64,000 nucleotides of DNA from Acidimicrobiia bacterium (GCA_022820505.1 JAJEFK010000032.1:1-64000), one strand, 5' to 3'; counted from the first letter of the stretch, positions 25,673 through 34,410 are shown. Program-made: numbers and translations. The notes: generated from the letters alone by a model not told the origin.

Positions 25673-27157
25673 TCACGCAGACTCCACGACCCAGACGGCG
25701 GGGGCGGTCCGACGACGTATCTGCTCGATCTCGTCGAGCTCGGATGCTTCTTCGAGGACGCCGTTGAATCCATTGCTGCCAAGCACCGGCTGGCGCACTC
25801 CCTCAGGCAGGTCACGCGTGACGGTCAGCACGGGTGTCGGCGTCGGCCGTGCGGATCGAGGCCGGACCGGAGCCGCCCACGCGGTTTCCGGCGCCGGAGC
25901 TGTGAGGTAGTCGCGGACTGGGTTGCCGGCGAAGCTGTAGACGACCAGACCCGCCACGGCGATCGCTGCCAGAGCGAAGAACGCGGACCGGTAGCTGTAC
26001 GCATCGTTGAGGACCCCGGTGAGGAACGGCCCCCCGGCCAGGCCGGACACCATCAACAGCGAGCCGAAGCCGTAGATGCGCGGGTAGTCCCGCACGCCGA
26101 AGGCGTCGGCCAGGATCAGCGGGTGCAGCATCAGCAGATTGCCCATGGCGCTGCCCAGCACCAGCACGCCGAACAGGATGGCAAGCCCGCTGCCGGCGAC
26201 AGCGAGCATGCTCAACCCGACTACCTGCACCACCATCAGCACCATCGTGAGCCAGCGCAGCGACACCTTCAGCGCTGCGATGCCGCCGCAGATCCTTGCC
26301 ACGACGCTCGTGCCCGCGAGCACCGCGACAGCGGTTGCGGCGGCGGTATCCGACCCCAACCGGTCCCCGGTGAACTTGTACATGTGCTGAATCGCCCCGA
26401 CCTGGCTGCTCATCACCAGCACGAATCCGATGGCGGTGAAGACGAAGAACCGTGTGCGGATGGCCTGCTGGTATGGCGTTCCGGGCGGCGGTCCGGCGGA
26501 AGCGTCGCCCGGAACGCTGGACTGTCTGGCGCCGTCGGGCAGCAGCCCCACATCCCGGGGCCATGCACGAAGAAAGAACCACGTGGAGATCAGCAGCAGA
26601 ACGCAGTACACGACGGCGAATCGGGGTGCCCAGTAGACCAACGTGTCCGCTTCGATTCGAACGCTCATCTGCGGCAGCAGGATGATGCCGCCGAGCGACA
26701 GACCGGTTGACGAGATCGCCATCGCCACCGAACGTCGGCGCTCGAACCAGCGCGTCACCAACGTGGTGGTGGGCACCAGACCGCAGAGCCCGAAGCCGAT
26801 GCCGAAGATCGTCATCACGACGAACATCTGCCAGCCGCTGCGCACCTGAGAGAGCAGTGCCATGCCCACGGTGCTGACTGCGGTGCCCGCCGTGATCACC
26901 CACCGGGCATCGAAGCGATTGACCAGCTTGCCCGTGTAATACCCGCACAGACCCGACGCCAGCAAGAACATGCCAACGCCCGCACCCGCCAGTCCGGTGC
27001 TGAATCCCTGCTCGTCGACGAAGGCGTCCAAGAATGCGCCGAGGGCGTAGAACACCATGCCCGAGGTGATCATCATCACGCCGAAGATTCCGGCGAGCAC
27101 GACCCAGCCCCGAACGAACCGCTGGCTGCGCTCAGCGGTCGCCACCGGCACATTCAC
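25673..27157 (-). CDS. MFS transporter (OFA / monocarboxylate-type)
   Basis: A 494-residue protein with about twelve membrane segments in two halves. Features of the major facilitator superfamily are the loop LVTRWFERRRSVAMAISSTG between segments 4 and 5, and segments GVFYALG-like and GPFLTGVLNDAYSYRSAF in the C-half. The OFA/monocarboxylate group carries oxalate, formate or other small carboxylates. The GTG at 27157 is preferred; the frame extending to 27349 would overlap the divergent dehydrogenase gene. The C-terminal 70 residues are cytoplasmic and Pro/Arg-rich. Confidence 0.82.
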   Translation of the reverse strand: MNVPVATAERSQRFVRGWVVLAGIFGVMMITSGMVFYALGAFLDAFVDEQGFSTGLAGAGVGMFLLASGLCGYYTGKLVNRFDARWVITAGTAVSTVGMALLSQVRSGWQMFVVMTIFGIGFGLCGLVPTTTLVTRWFERRRSVAMAISSTGLSLGGIILLPQMSVRIEADTLVYWAPRFAVVYCVLLLISTWFFLRAWPRDVGLLPDGARQSSVPGDASAGPPPGTPYQQAIRTRFFVFTAIGFVLVMSSQVGAIQHMYKFTGDRLGSDTAAATAVAVLAGTSVVARICGGIAALKVSLRWLTMVLMVVQVVGLSMLAVAGSGLAILFGVLVLGSAMGNLLMLHPLILADAFGVRDYPRIYGFGSLLMVSGLAGGPFLTGVLNDAYSYRSAFFALAAIAVAGLVVYSFAGNPVRDYLTAPAPETAWAAPVRPRSARPTPTPVLTVTRDLPEGVRQPVLGSNGFNGVLEEASELDEIEQIRRRTAPAVWVVESA

Positions 27158-27218
27158 GTACGACAGCCTGCCAGCTAACTTGCCCCGATGCGCCGTCGAC
27201 GCGGGGAGTAGCGAGCCG

Positions 27219-28283
27219 ATGGAGATGATGAAGGCGGGCCGGATGGTCGATGTGGGTCGCATGGTGTGCGAAGAGATCCCGGTGCCGCCATTGGACGAGG
27301 CCTCCTCAGACGCCGCACCATCGTCCCGGCCCGATGCCGCCTTGGGCATGACGGCGGTGAACTACGACGTGCTCATCCGCTCGGAGATGGCATCGATCTG
27401 CGGCAGTGACCTGCACATGGTGATGATGGGCGCCGGTCTCGCTCACCGACCGCCCTGCCCGCATGGCTTCCCGGGCCACGAAGGCATCGGCATGGTGGTG
27501 GAGAGCCGGGCGACGAGCCTTCCTGAGGGCACTCATGTGCTGACGTTCCCGAATCCGCCGGTAGGCGAATGCTTCTGCGCCTTCCAACGGGTCAACTCCA
27601 GCTACTGCGTGCCGCTGCCGGCTGGCGAGGTGCCTCGCTCGCACCTGCTCATGGGCCAGCAGCTCGGCACGGTGATCTACGCCATGCGCCAGCACCCACG
27701 TGATGTCGCCGGCGAAACGGTCATGGTCATGGGCCAGGGCTCGGCGGGGCTGTTCTTCACCTACCTGCTGAAGCGGGCCGGCGCCGAGCGAGTCATCGTC
27801 TCGGACCTGTCGCCGACTCGTCTGGCCGTCGCCCAGGCATACGGCGCGGACGAGTGCCTGAATGCCGCCGAGCTCGGCAACGCCGGCGTCATCGAGGCGG
27901 TCAAGGACATGACCAACGGTCGCGGCGCCGACTATGTCGTCGAGGCCGTCGGCCGCTCGGACACCTTTCTCGACTCAGTCGAGCTCGTGCGCATGGACGG
28001 TCAGCTGCTGTGGTTCGGACTGCCGTCGACCGACGACAACATCCACGTGCGCTTCCAGAAGTTCTTCCGCAAGCGGCTCTCGGCGGCGAGCACCTACGGA
28101 GCCCAGGACGAGCCCGGATCGATGTCATTTCGCCAGGCGCTGCAGCTCATCGCTTCGGGCGACATCGATGTGTCGCCGTTGCTCAGCCACGTGTACGACG
28201 TGAGCGAGATCGGCGACGCCTTCCGGATGGCCCACGAACCCCACGACGCCGGCGCACTGAAGGTCTCGATCAGCTTCGACTGA
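27219..28283 (+). CDS. Zinc-dependent medium-chain dehydrogenase
   Basis: A 354-residue alcohol/polyol-type dehydrogenase. The catalytic zinc site is C61 (SICGSDLHMV) with H87-E88 (FPGHEGIGMV). The NAD(P)-binding fold is VMVMGQGSAGLFFTYLLKR with acidic DLSPTRL, which prefers NAD. The four-cysteine structural zinc lobe is reduced, with only three cysteines (ECFCAFQ and SYCVP). An insertion of about 20 residues near 25-45 is low complexity. Substrate is unknown. The start at 27219 is uncertain among three nearby ATG codons (27219, 27225, 27228). Confidence 0.85.
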   Translation: MEMMKAGRMVDVGRMVCEEIPVPPLDEASSDAAPSSRPDAALGMTAVNYDVLIRSEMASICGSDLHMVMMGAGLAHRPPCPHGFPGHEGIGMVVESRATSLPEGTHVLTFPNPPVGECFCAFQRVNSSYCVPLPAGEVPRSHLLMGQQLGTVIYAMRQHPRDVAGETVMVMGQGSAGLFFTYLLKRAGAERVIVSDLSPTRLAVAQAYGADECLNAAELGNAGVIEAVKDMTNGRGADYVVEAVGRSDTFLDSVELVRMDGQLLWFGLPSTDDNIHVRFQKFFRKRLSAASTYGAQDEPGSMSFRQALQLIASGDIDVSPLLSHVYDVSEIGDAFRMAHEPHDAGALKVSISFD

Positions 28284-28285
28284 CT

Positions 28286-29587
28286 TCAGCCGGCTCGGTC
28301 GTCGGATTGATGCGGGGGCGTCCAGAGCGCTGCAAGGGGGACTGAGTGGAGGCGGTCGCCGAAGCTGAGCGCGTATCGGCCGGTGTGCAGCAGGACACCG
28401 GCGCGGAATGCGCCGGGCTCTGCACGGTCGAGGCTGTCGCGCAGGGCGGCAATGTGGCGCAGGTCGGCAGCGCGTGGCGACGAAGTGGCCTTGATCTCGA
28501 CGGCGATGACGGTGCCGTCGGGTCGCTCTGCAATGAGGTCTGTTTCACGCCCCGCGTTGTCGCGGTAGTGGTAGAGCGCCGCACGATCAGCGTTGGCTGC
28601 CAGTTGGCGGGCGATCTCGCTCACGGCGAACGTCTCGAGCAGCGGGCCTGTCGCAGTTGCGGTCGGTGAGCGCAGTGCGGCGGCGTCGACGCCGGTCAAC
28701 GCTGCGGCCAGCCCGCTGTCTGTGAGATGCAACTTCGGGCGACGCACGACTCGTGCCGACCTGTTGCGGGTCCACGACGGCAGTTCATGTACCAGGAACA
28801 CCGTGCGCAGCCAACCCAAGTACGACTCGACGGTTGCCCGATCCGCGCCGAGTTGCTGTGACCACCGTGCGATATTCACCTCGCTGGCTGTGCCAGCAGC
28901 GCCGAGACTGAGCAGCCGTTCGAGGAGTTCGGCGCGCCGGATGTCGCCGATGTTCACGATGTCGCGGCTGATGACTGTCTCGACGTAGCTGTCAAACCAC
29001 TCAGCGCTTCCTGCCGGTGTGAGTTGCTGCACCTCGGGGTAGCCGCCGGTGCACACCATCTTCAAGTAATCGTCACGACCCGGCCAGCCGCCCTCTGGGG
29101 CGGCGGTCGCTTCCTGCGCAGCAACACCTCCTTCGAACCAGCGCTCGATGACAGATGTCCTGCCGTCAGCGGCCAGCTCAGCCTGCGAAAACGGCCACAG
29201 ACGCAAGATGACGGCCCGCCCGGCCAGAGATTCGCTGACGATCGGCACGGTCAGGAAGTTCGTCGAGCCGGTGAGCAGGAAGCGGCCCCGGGCGCCGTCC
29301 TCGTCGAGGGCGATCTTGATCTCGCGCACGAGCCGGTCTCCGCCGAGCTGCACTTCGTCGATGACCAGTGGCGGCGCATAGGCACGCAAGAAGGTGCGCG
29401 GATCGGCACGCGCAGCATCGAGCATCTGTTGGTCGTCGAGCGTAGTGTAGGTGCCGCCGCGCTCGGCCCCAACAGCACGGGCCAGCGTGGTCTTGCCGCA
29501 TTGACGGGCGCCGTGCAGGATCACGACCCGCGCGTTGTCGAGCGCGTCCGCCAGCCGAGGCCGCATGTGCCTGTCGACGAGATCCAT
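28286..29587 (-). CDS. AAA ATPase with DUF4143 domain
   Basis: A 433-residue protein. The N-terminal AAA-like domain has a Walker A motif (GARQCGKTT, near residues 26-34) and a Walker B-like PLVIDEVQLGG, followed by LLTGSTNFL. The C-terminal DUF4143 domain ends in a nuclease-like fold segment (RETDLIAERPDGTVIAVEIKAT) with the acid and lysine of PD-(D/E)XK-like folds. Such proteins are common as scattered accessory genes of uncertain role in archaea and bacteria. It lies just left of the 29768 repeat, outside the element, and begins at the ATG at 29587; a TTG at 29608 is an alternative. Confidence 0.87.
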   Translation of the reverse strand: MDLVDRHMRPRLADALDNARVVILHGARQCGKTTLARAVGAERGGTYTTLDDQQMLDAARADPRTFLRAYAPPLVIDEVQLGGDRLVREIKIALDEDGARGRFLLTGSTNFLTVPIVSESLAGRAVILRLWPFSQAELAADGRTSVIERWFEGGVAAQEATAAPEGGWPGRDDYLKMVCTGGYPEVQQLTPAGSAEWFDSYVETVISRDIVNIGDIRRAELLERLLSLGAAGTASEVNIARWSQQLGADRATVESYLGWLRTVFLVHELPSWTRNRSARVVRRPKLHLTDSGLAAALTGVDAAALRSPTATATGPLLETFAVSEIARQLAANADRAALYHYRDNAGRETDLIAERPDGTVIAVEIKATSSPRAADLRHIAALRDSLDRAEPGAFRAGVLLHTGRYALSFGDRLHSVPLAALWTPPHQSDDRAG

Positions 29588-29767
29588 GCGAACCAGAGTA
29601 GTGCTCAAATCACAGTTTAGTCAGAGATCTAACCGGCATTCTGTATAGCCGCTGATCCCAATTCTGCATAACCCCGGGGTTCCCCCGGCGTTGCGAGTGC
29701 TGCGAATTCTCAGCAGCGCTACTTTTTCTCATCTCTTCTGCATCTGACAGCGGCAGATTGAACGCAG

Positions 29768-29815
29768 TCGGCTCAGTCGAGCGCTTCGATCACCTGCACG
29801 AGGATGCCGAGCCCC
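29768..29815. repeat. Left copy of the 48-bp flanking direct repeat (candidate attL)
   Basis: Matches 34531-34578 at 46 of 48 positions (differences at 29791 and 29807). Similarity continues for eight more bases after a 3-base insertion. On the minus strand it still reads as the C-terminal LDE-L-G-L-G-I-L-V-Q-V-I-E-A-L-D of the aminotransferase with a stop, but it is not attached to a gene. One of the two differences is silent in that frame. Confidence 0.75.
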
Positions 29816-29854
29816 AATTCGTCGAGGGCTGCCCGGCATGTTGCTGTCACCGCC

Positions 29855-30976
29855 TCAGCAGGCGCTCCGCTCCTCTGCTTGCAGCACGCACATGAAGTGG
29901 AATGCGGTGGCGAAGGTGCCTGCTGGCGGTGATGCTTGTCCGAAGTAGTCGTCGCCCCAGCACTCGATCTCGCCGCCGATGCGCAGCCCGCACGTATGCC
30001 AGAGCGCGGCGGAGACGGCGATGAACGCGCCTGCGGGCGGTGATGCTTGTCCATGTTCGTTGAAGCCCCAGCATGCGACTTGCCCGTCGGTGCGAAGCCC
30101 GCAGCCGTGAAGGCTCCCGGCTGAGACTGCCGTGAAGGCACCCGCGGGTGGTGACGCTCGCCCCAAGAAGCAGAGCGGAGCGACGCACGGTGCGGTCGTC
30201 GAACGTGATGGGTCTTGGCCCTGACCGGCAGCCGTCGGGTCGACATCATCGAGGAATGGCCCTGCCTCCCGTCTGTCGTAACCCCAGCATTCGATCTGCC
30301 CGTCGGTGAGCAGCCCGCACGAATGTACGGCCCCGGCCGAGACTGCCGTGAAGGTGCCTGTCGGCGGCGTCGCCTGTCCGTACTCGTCGTCACCCCAACA
30401 TTCGACGTTGCCGCCAGTGCGAAGCGCGCACGAATGACCGTCGCCGGCCGAGACGGCTATGAAGGTGCCCGTTGGCGGTGATGCCTGTCCGTGATCGTTG
30501 CCGCCCCAGCATTCGATCTGCCCGTCGGTGAGCAGCCCGCACGCATGCCAGAACCCGGCGGAGATGTCAGCGAAGGTACCTGTCGGCGCTGATGCCTGTC
30601 CGAGATCGTTAATGCCCCAGCATTCGACTCGCCCGTCGATGCCTAGTCCACATGCGTGCGCGAATCCGGTGGTTACGGCCGTGAAGGAGCCAGTCGGCGG
30701 CACCCCGAGGCCTATGGCCCAGCCCCAGCATTCGATCCGGCCGCTGGCGTGCAGCCCGCACGAGGAGAGTTTATCGGTGGCCACGGCAGCGGCAGCCCGT
30801 CGCCACGACAACCCCGACTCCAGCTTCGATGTATGCACCTTCGCAGTGCCGTCGCCCGCGTGTGCGCTGTACCGGCCCGCAATGTCCGGAATGTCGTGTG
30901 CGCCGCCAGCGGCGGGCAGCGCCGTCATCGCCAATGCCAAGAGCACAATCCCGAGACCTGTACGAGCGAGGCGCAT
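29855..30976 (-). CDS. Secreted seven-repeat RCC1/BLIP-II-like beta-propeller protein
   Basis: The 373-residue product has a signal peptide (LGIVLLALAMTALPAAGGA) and then seven repeats of about 37 residues, each with the pattern H-x-C-x-L-x-x-x-G-x-I/V-E/A-C-W-G and a PPTGTFTAVSAG-like segment. This is the RCC1/BLIP-II propeller, which usually binds another protein. Each repeat carries two cysteines at fixed places, fit for disulfides outside the cell. The fifth repeat has a 35-residue insertion with two extra cysteines. It is the first gene inside the left repeat. Its ligand is unknown. The ATG at 30976 is taken; a GTG sits directly before it. Confidence 0.8.
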   Translation of the reverse strand: MRLARTGLGIVLLALAMTALPAAGGAHDIPDIAGRYSAHAGDGTAKVHTSKLESGLSWRRAAAAVATDKLSSCGLHASGRIECWGWAIGLGVPPTGSFTAVTTGFAHACGLGIDGRVECWGINDLGQASAPTGTFADISAGFWHACGLLTDGQIECWGGNDHGQASPPTGTFIAVSAGDGHSCALRTGGNVECWGDDEYGQATPPTGTFTAVSAGAVHSCGLLTDGQIECWGYDRREAGPFLDDVDPTAAGQGQDPSRSTTAPCVAPLCFLGRASPPAGAFTAVSAGSLHGCGLRTDGQVACWGFNEHGQASPPAGAFIAVSAALWHTCGLRIGGEIECWGDDYFGQASPPAGTFATAFHFMCVLQAEERSAC

Positions 30977-31623
30977 CACTCTGTCACGGTAGCCACCTGC
31001 TGAGAGTGGTCAACCGGGCTCCGACCCGGCCGTCCCCTGCGCTGCTGCCTCTGTCGGGAATGCGTCTATCGGCAACGGCTCTTCGTCTGGGATGACGGTG
31101 ATCGGGTAGCGGAGGTGGCCTGACCTTGAAACTAGGCAGCAGGACGTTGCTGTTCCAATGTTCAATGGACCGGTCAGACGCTCCCTGGCAAAGGAGCGGG
31201 TGCGGGGGGTTGGTCAGGGCACCAAGATGTGCTGCGTCTGAGTTTGCCGCGGAAGTGCCGTGGGTCAATTGTCCGCCTCTGGTCGTGGTCTCGCTGACTT
31301 GTGAAGGAGCGGCAGATGGTGACGAGCGAGGGTCGGCGGCGTGACGGTCTGCTCGGCGGCGCACACGTGCAGCCCCCCGGTGCAGGCGCAATGTCAGCCC
31401 AACGAAACCTCCGCCATAGCGTCGGCAGCGCGGCGGCGGGCCACAGCGCTTGCTGCCCGGTCCGCTCGCGGCGGGTGGGCTGCGGGGTTCGCGCAGCGTG
31501 TCGCTCCCCTTCGGTATCGTTCGCCGCAGTAGCGGCGGATAGTGCGGGCATGGTCGAATGCCTCCTATTCGCTGAGGGGCCGGTCCGGGGTTTCGGGCCG
31601 GCCTCTCGCCGTTGTTGTGGCTC
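30977..31623. other. Non-coding or degraded stretch inside the element
   Basis: No convincing intact gene. On the minus strand, protein-like stretches shift frame several times: one reads ...TAANDTEGERHAART..., another ...RYPITVIPDEEPLPIDAF... and ends at a stop near 31009. This is what a decayed gene would look like, though composition alone could produce it. A 10-bp stem (31574-31583 with 31598-31607, one G-U pair) may be a terminator. Confidence 0.4.
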
Positions 31624-31863
31624 TCAGGGTGCCACGCCGGGCGCGCCCGGCGTGGCAGGGCGCGCCGGCCGCCGGCGAGCAGCTGACGGTCGGGGCCGCA
31701 CCCTGCGGGGCCGCTGCCACAGCGCATCGAGACGCGCAGCACGCCGGGCGCTCATCGCCAAAAGCCCCGCCGTCTCACGCTCGCCGCGGTCACGCGCCGC
31801 AATCGCAGCTGCCGCGAAATGACCCGCCCACGGATCGCCCAACAACCCCTCGATCCGACTCAC
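31624..31863 (-). CDS. Possible small arginine/alanine-rich protein
   Basis: A GTG at 31863 opens a 79-codon frame with a plausible helical first half (RIEGLLGDPWAGHFAAAAIA, then AARDRGERETAGLLAMSARR) and a second half rich in Arg and Pro. The 28-bp palindrome at 31630-31657 lies inside its last codons, which speaks against the full length. No family is recognised and no ribosome binding site is clear. Confidence 0.3.
   Translation of the reverse strand: MSRIEGLLGDPWAGHFAAAAIAARDRGERETAGLLAMSARRAARLDALWQRPRRVRPRPSAARRRPARPATPGAPGVAP
31630..31657. repeat. Perfect 28-bp palindrome
   Basis: Bases 31630-31643 are the exact reverse complement of 31644-31657 (arms TGCCACGCCGGGCG). With no loop it is more like a protein-binding or cruciform site than a classical hairpin, but it could also be a bidirectional terminator in the middle of the element. 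Confidence 0.6.
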
Positions 31864-31883
31864 CCCGGCGAGGCTAGATACCG

Positions 31884-31902
31884 GCCCGGCGCAACGCCGG
31901 GC
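31884..31902 (-). terminator. Short stem-loop after the 117-residue membrane protein gene
   Basis: Eight-base arms GCCCGGCG (31884-31891) and CGCCGGGC (31895-31902) with a CAA loop lie 12 bases after the stop of the leftward gene at 31914. A GC stem without a T-run, as for other terminators in this window. Confidence 0.5.
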
Positions 31903-31913
31903 AGCGCCGAACG

Positions 31914-32267
31914 TCAGGCCGACGAAACCTCGGCGGCAGGCCGCTCCCGCTCAGCAGACACCGGCCGCGGATACCCGCGCTGCGGCCTGACGTTCGGAGA
32001 GCGCCGCTGCTGCCATGCAGCCACCGGCCACATGGCAAGGGTCATCGAGAGCGCCAAAACTGCGGGCATCACGAGCAGCAGCTGCAACGTGCCCCACGAG
32101 GGGACTGCCCGATTGATTACCAGCCAAGGCGTTGTGGCCGCTGCAGCGGCCACAACGAAGGCAAGCATTTCGCGGCCGTCCCGTGGGCGCGTCGTGAGCA
32201 ACCGTCGCCACCGTCGCGGTTCAGCCTGTGCAGTGCTCATGGTGTCAGGATAGTTGGTGGTGTTCAT
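31914..32267 (-). CDS. Two-span membrane protein coupled to the secreted protein
   Basis: The 117-residue product from ATG at 32267 has an Arg-rich N-terminus (about 18-32), two hydrophobic segments (about 34-52 and 60-83), and a basic C-terminal tail. It follows the secreted protein gene by only 14 bases, which argues for one transcript. No family is recognised. The frame extending to 32333 would overlap the upstream gene. Confidence 0.5.
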   Translation of the reverse strand: MNTTNYPDTMSTAQAEPRRWRRLLTTRPRDGREMLAFVVAAAAATTPWLVINRAVPSWGTLQLLLVMPAVLALSMTLAMWPVAAWQQRRSPNVRPQRGYPRPVSAERERPAAEVSSA

Positions 32268-32281
32268 CGTCGTTTCCCGCC

Positions 32282-33466
32282 TCACTTGCCGCAGTAGGAC
32301 GTGTCGCCCTGATCGCACGCGTACTTGTACCAAATCCGCATGTACTCCTCGGGGGTGATCTCCTCGTCCCAGAGCTTCTGATCCGCCTTCGCCAGCTCGT
32401 CACGCGAGGTCGTGCCGTCGCCGTCGTAGTCGCCGTCGGGATCGTCCGGGTCCGGCGTCGGCTGCTGGCTACCGCTGCCCTTGCCGTTCTTGTTCGGCTC
32501 GGTGCAGTTCGGCGGCGTGCCGGTCTGTCCGTCAGGGCACACGTTGCCCGAACCGTCCCCGCCATTGTTGGCGGGGTGATTGTCGAGGTAATCGACGAAC
32601 CTCTTTGTCACCTGGAGATGGTCTTCGAAACCGGCAATCGCGCTACACGCAAATGAAGCAAGCCCGGAAGCAGGGACACAGACGCCTGCTCCGATGAGGA
32701 TTTTGGCTTCCGTGGGGGTGTCAGCCCACTGGCGCAGCATTTGCCCTTGCTGAGTGTGCAGGGAAGCTGAATGCGCGGCCTGTATCAGCTTGTTTCCGGC
32801 GCTCTCGGCGGCTTCTTCGAGCGCGTCTTGCTGCTCGTCAGACAAGCTCTTTTTCAGCAAGGCCGCCCAGACCTCTGCGAGCGTCGCAGTGTCAGTCTTG
32901 GCTATTGCGTCGAGCGCGTCGGTGAAGTCTGACCACGCCTTGCTGATCGGGTTCTCACCGCCCGCGCCTTGCTGTTTGCATCCTGGCTGCGGAGGATGAG
33001 TGTCGCAGCGCCCCTTGGTCCCTGAGCCGCCGCCGGAGTCATCGCCCCCGCCCGAACTGTCCCCGTCAGAGCCGTCACGTCCGGAGCCTCCGCCGCCCGA
33101 ACCCGAGCCGGAGCCGCTGCCCGAACCCGAGCCGCCCCCATCGTCGCTTCCGCCCCCGCCGTCGCTGCCGCCGGAGTCATCGCCGCCCCCGCCGTCGTTG
33201 TTGTCGTCGTTGGGGTCGTGGTTCTCGTTGGTGGACGGGGCGGGGTAGCAGTTCGGGTAGGTGCCGAGCATCCCCTCGCCGCAGGTCGGCGGCGGGGCGT
33301 GCTTGTGGGCCACGTTCTCGGTCCAGCACTGGTTTCCGGCGAACGGATCGAACGCGCAGTAGCGCTTGGTCTGCGTGTGAGCGCCGGCAGGCGACGCCGC
33401 GATGACGGTGAGCGTGGACGCGGCGACAAGCAGCGCGGCGAGCGCTGTGAGTGTTCGTCTTGGCAT
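32282..33466 (-). CDS. Secreted protein with low-complexity linker and EF-hand-like motif
   Basis: The 394-residue product has a signal peptide (RRTLTALAALLVAASTLTV, cleavage near residue 29), a cysteine-containing N-terminal segment (about 30-75), and a long Gly/Ser/Asp linker (about 85-155). A helical domain of about 170 residues follows, and near the C-terminus an exact 12-residue EF-hand loop (D-Y-D-G-D-G-T-T-S-R-D-E) with helices after it. AGAGGA before the ATG at 33466 supports the start. It may be an exported calcium-binding protein carried by the element, coupled to the small membrane protein that follows. No whole-protein family is recognised. Confidence 0.6.
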   Translation of the reverse strand: MPRRTLTALAALLVAASTLTVIAASPAGAHTQTKRYCAFDPFAGNQCWTENVAHKHAPPPTCGEGMLGTYPNCYPAPSTNENHDPNDDNNDGGGGDDSGGSDGGGGSDDGGGSGSGSGSGSGSGGGGSGRDGSDGDSSGGGDDSGGGSGTKGRCDTHPPQPGCKQQGAGGENPISKAWSDFTDALDAIAKTDTATLAEVWAALLKKSLSDEQQDALEEAAESAGNKLIQAAHSASLHTQQGQMLRQWADTPTEAKILIGAGVCVPASGLASFACSAIAGFEDHLQVTKRFVDYLDNHPANNGGDGSGNVCPDGQTGTPPNCTEPNKNGKGSGSQQPTPDPDDPDGDYDGDGTTSRDELAKADQKLWDEEITPEEYMRIWYKYACDQGDTSYCGK

Positions 33467-33604
33467 GTCGGTTCCTCTGGGCAGGTAGCGGGTTGCGGTG
33501 GTGATCCGCGGTTGCGTCGCCCGCTCCGGTGGGACCCATGCATCTGTGCCGCCCGTGCGGGCGACGCGTCCGCGAATCGTTGGTTTCGGGTACGGTCCGC
33601 GCCC

Positions 33605-34363
33605 ATGAATAACCAAACGTATGTTCGTGATATGTTGAGGGTCGTCTCCTATGCGCGGGTGTCCACCGGCGCGCAGGCCCAGTCGGGGCTCAGCACCGAC
33701 GCCCAGCACCAGGCGGTCGGCCGCGAGGCCCGGCTGCGCGGCTGGCAGGTCGCGGAGCGCATCACCGACGACGCCGTGTCGGGCACGGTCCCTGCCCAGC
33801 GGCGGCCCAAGCTGGCCGCAGCGCTCGACCGGCTGGCACGCGGCCGGCTCGATGTGCTCGCTGTGGCCAGGTCGGACCGGCTCGCGCGTTCGCTTCTCGA
33901 GCTGCTGCATCTGCATGAGCGCGCCCAAGACGAAGGCTGGGCTCTTGTCGCCCTTGACCTGCCAGTCGGCATCGCAGGCCCTGAGGGCCGCCTGTTCATT
34001 GGGCTTCGCGGCCTCGTCGCGGAGTTCGAAGCCGCCATGGCGCGCGCCCGCACCACCGATGCGCTCGCCGTGGTCCGCAGCCGCGGCGTGCGCCTCGGCC
34101 GGCCCAGCCGCCACGGCGAGGCCACCAAGGAGCTCGCCGCGCGGCGCCGCGCTGAGGGCGCCAGCCACGGCCAGATCGCCGCCGAACTCACCTCGCTCGG
34201 GATACCGACGCCTACCGGCAAGACCGTCTGGACACGCTCATCGGCGCAGTCGCTGCTGCGCACCGCCGCGCACGACGCAGCGGCCTGCGCCCGCGCCGAG
34301 GCGCACAGAAAAGCTCACGGGTTCCCCGGCGATACCGATACGCCGCCGCGGCAGGCCGCGTGA
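33605..34363 (+). CDS. Serine recombinase (resolvase/integrase family)
   Basis: The 252-residue protein has the resolvase catalytic domain, with S20 in SYARVSTGAQ as the nucleophile and the arginines of AVARSDRLARS completing the active site. The C-terminal part (ELAARRRAEGASHGQIAAELTSLGIPTPTG) is a small helix-turn-helix of the recombinase type. The protein breaks and rejoins DNA at paired sites. It is shorter than large serine integrases (usually over 400 residues) and lacks their zinc-ribbon/coiled-coil region, so it resembles small resolvases or IS607-like and Tn-type enzymes. It lies 167 bases from the right flanking repeat and points towards it. An ATG at 33632 is an alternative start. 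Confidence 0.87.
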   Translation: MNNQTYVRDMLRVVSYARVSTGAQAQSGLSTDAQHQAVGREARLRGWQVAERITDDAVSGTVPAQRRPKLAAALDRLARGRLDVLAVARSDRLARSLLELLHLHERAQDEGWALVALDLPVGIAGPEGRLFIGLRGLVAEFEAAMARARTTDALAVVRSRGVRLGRPSRHGEATKELAARRRAEGASHGQIAAELTSLGIPTPTGKTVWTRSSAQSLLRTAAHDAAACARAEAHRKAHGFPGDTDTPPRQAA

Positions 34364-34381
34364 GGCCCGCCCGCAGACCGG

Positions 34382-34410
34382 TTGACGCCACGCTTGCAGA
34401 CGTATACAAT
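34382..34410 (+). promoter_or_regulatory. Consensus-like promoter near the right end of the element
   Basis: TTGACG at 34382-34387 and TACAAT at 34405-34410 are separated by 17 bases, a near-ideal sigma-70/HrdB-type promoter on the + strand. No good gene follows: transcription would run through the right repeat and antisense to the aminotransferase. In an excised circle this promoter would read across the joined repeats into the left end of the element. Confidence 0.45.

Noticed and set aside
29890..30760. Regular DNA repeats of about 111 bases resembling a CRISPR or satellite array
   Set aside because: The period equals the 37-residue protein repeat of the propeller gene, and the spacers are not unique; they are coding.
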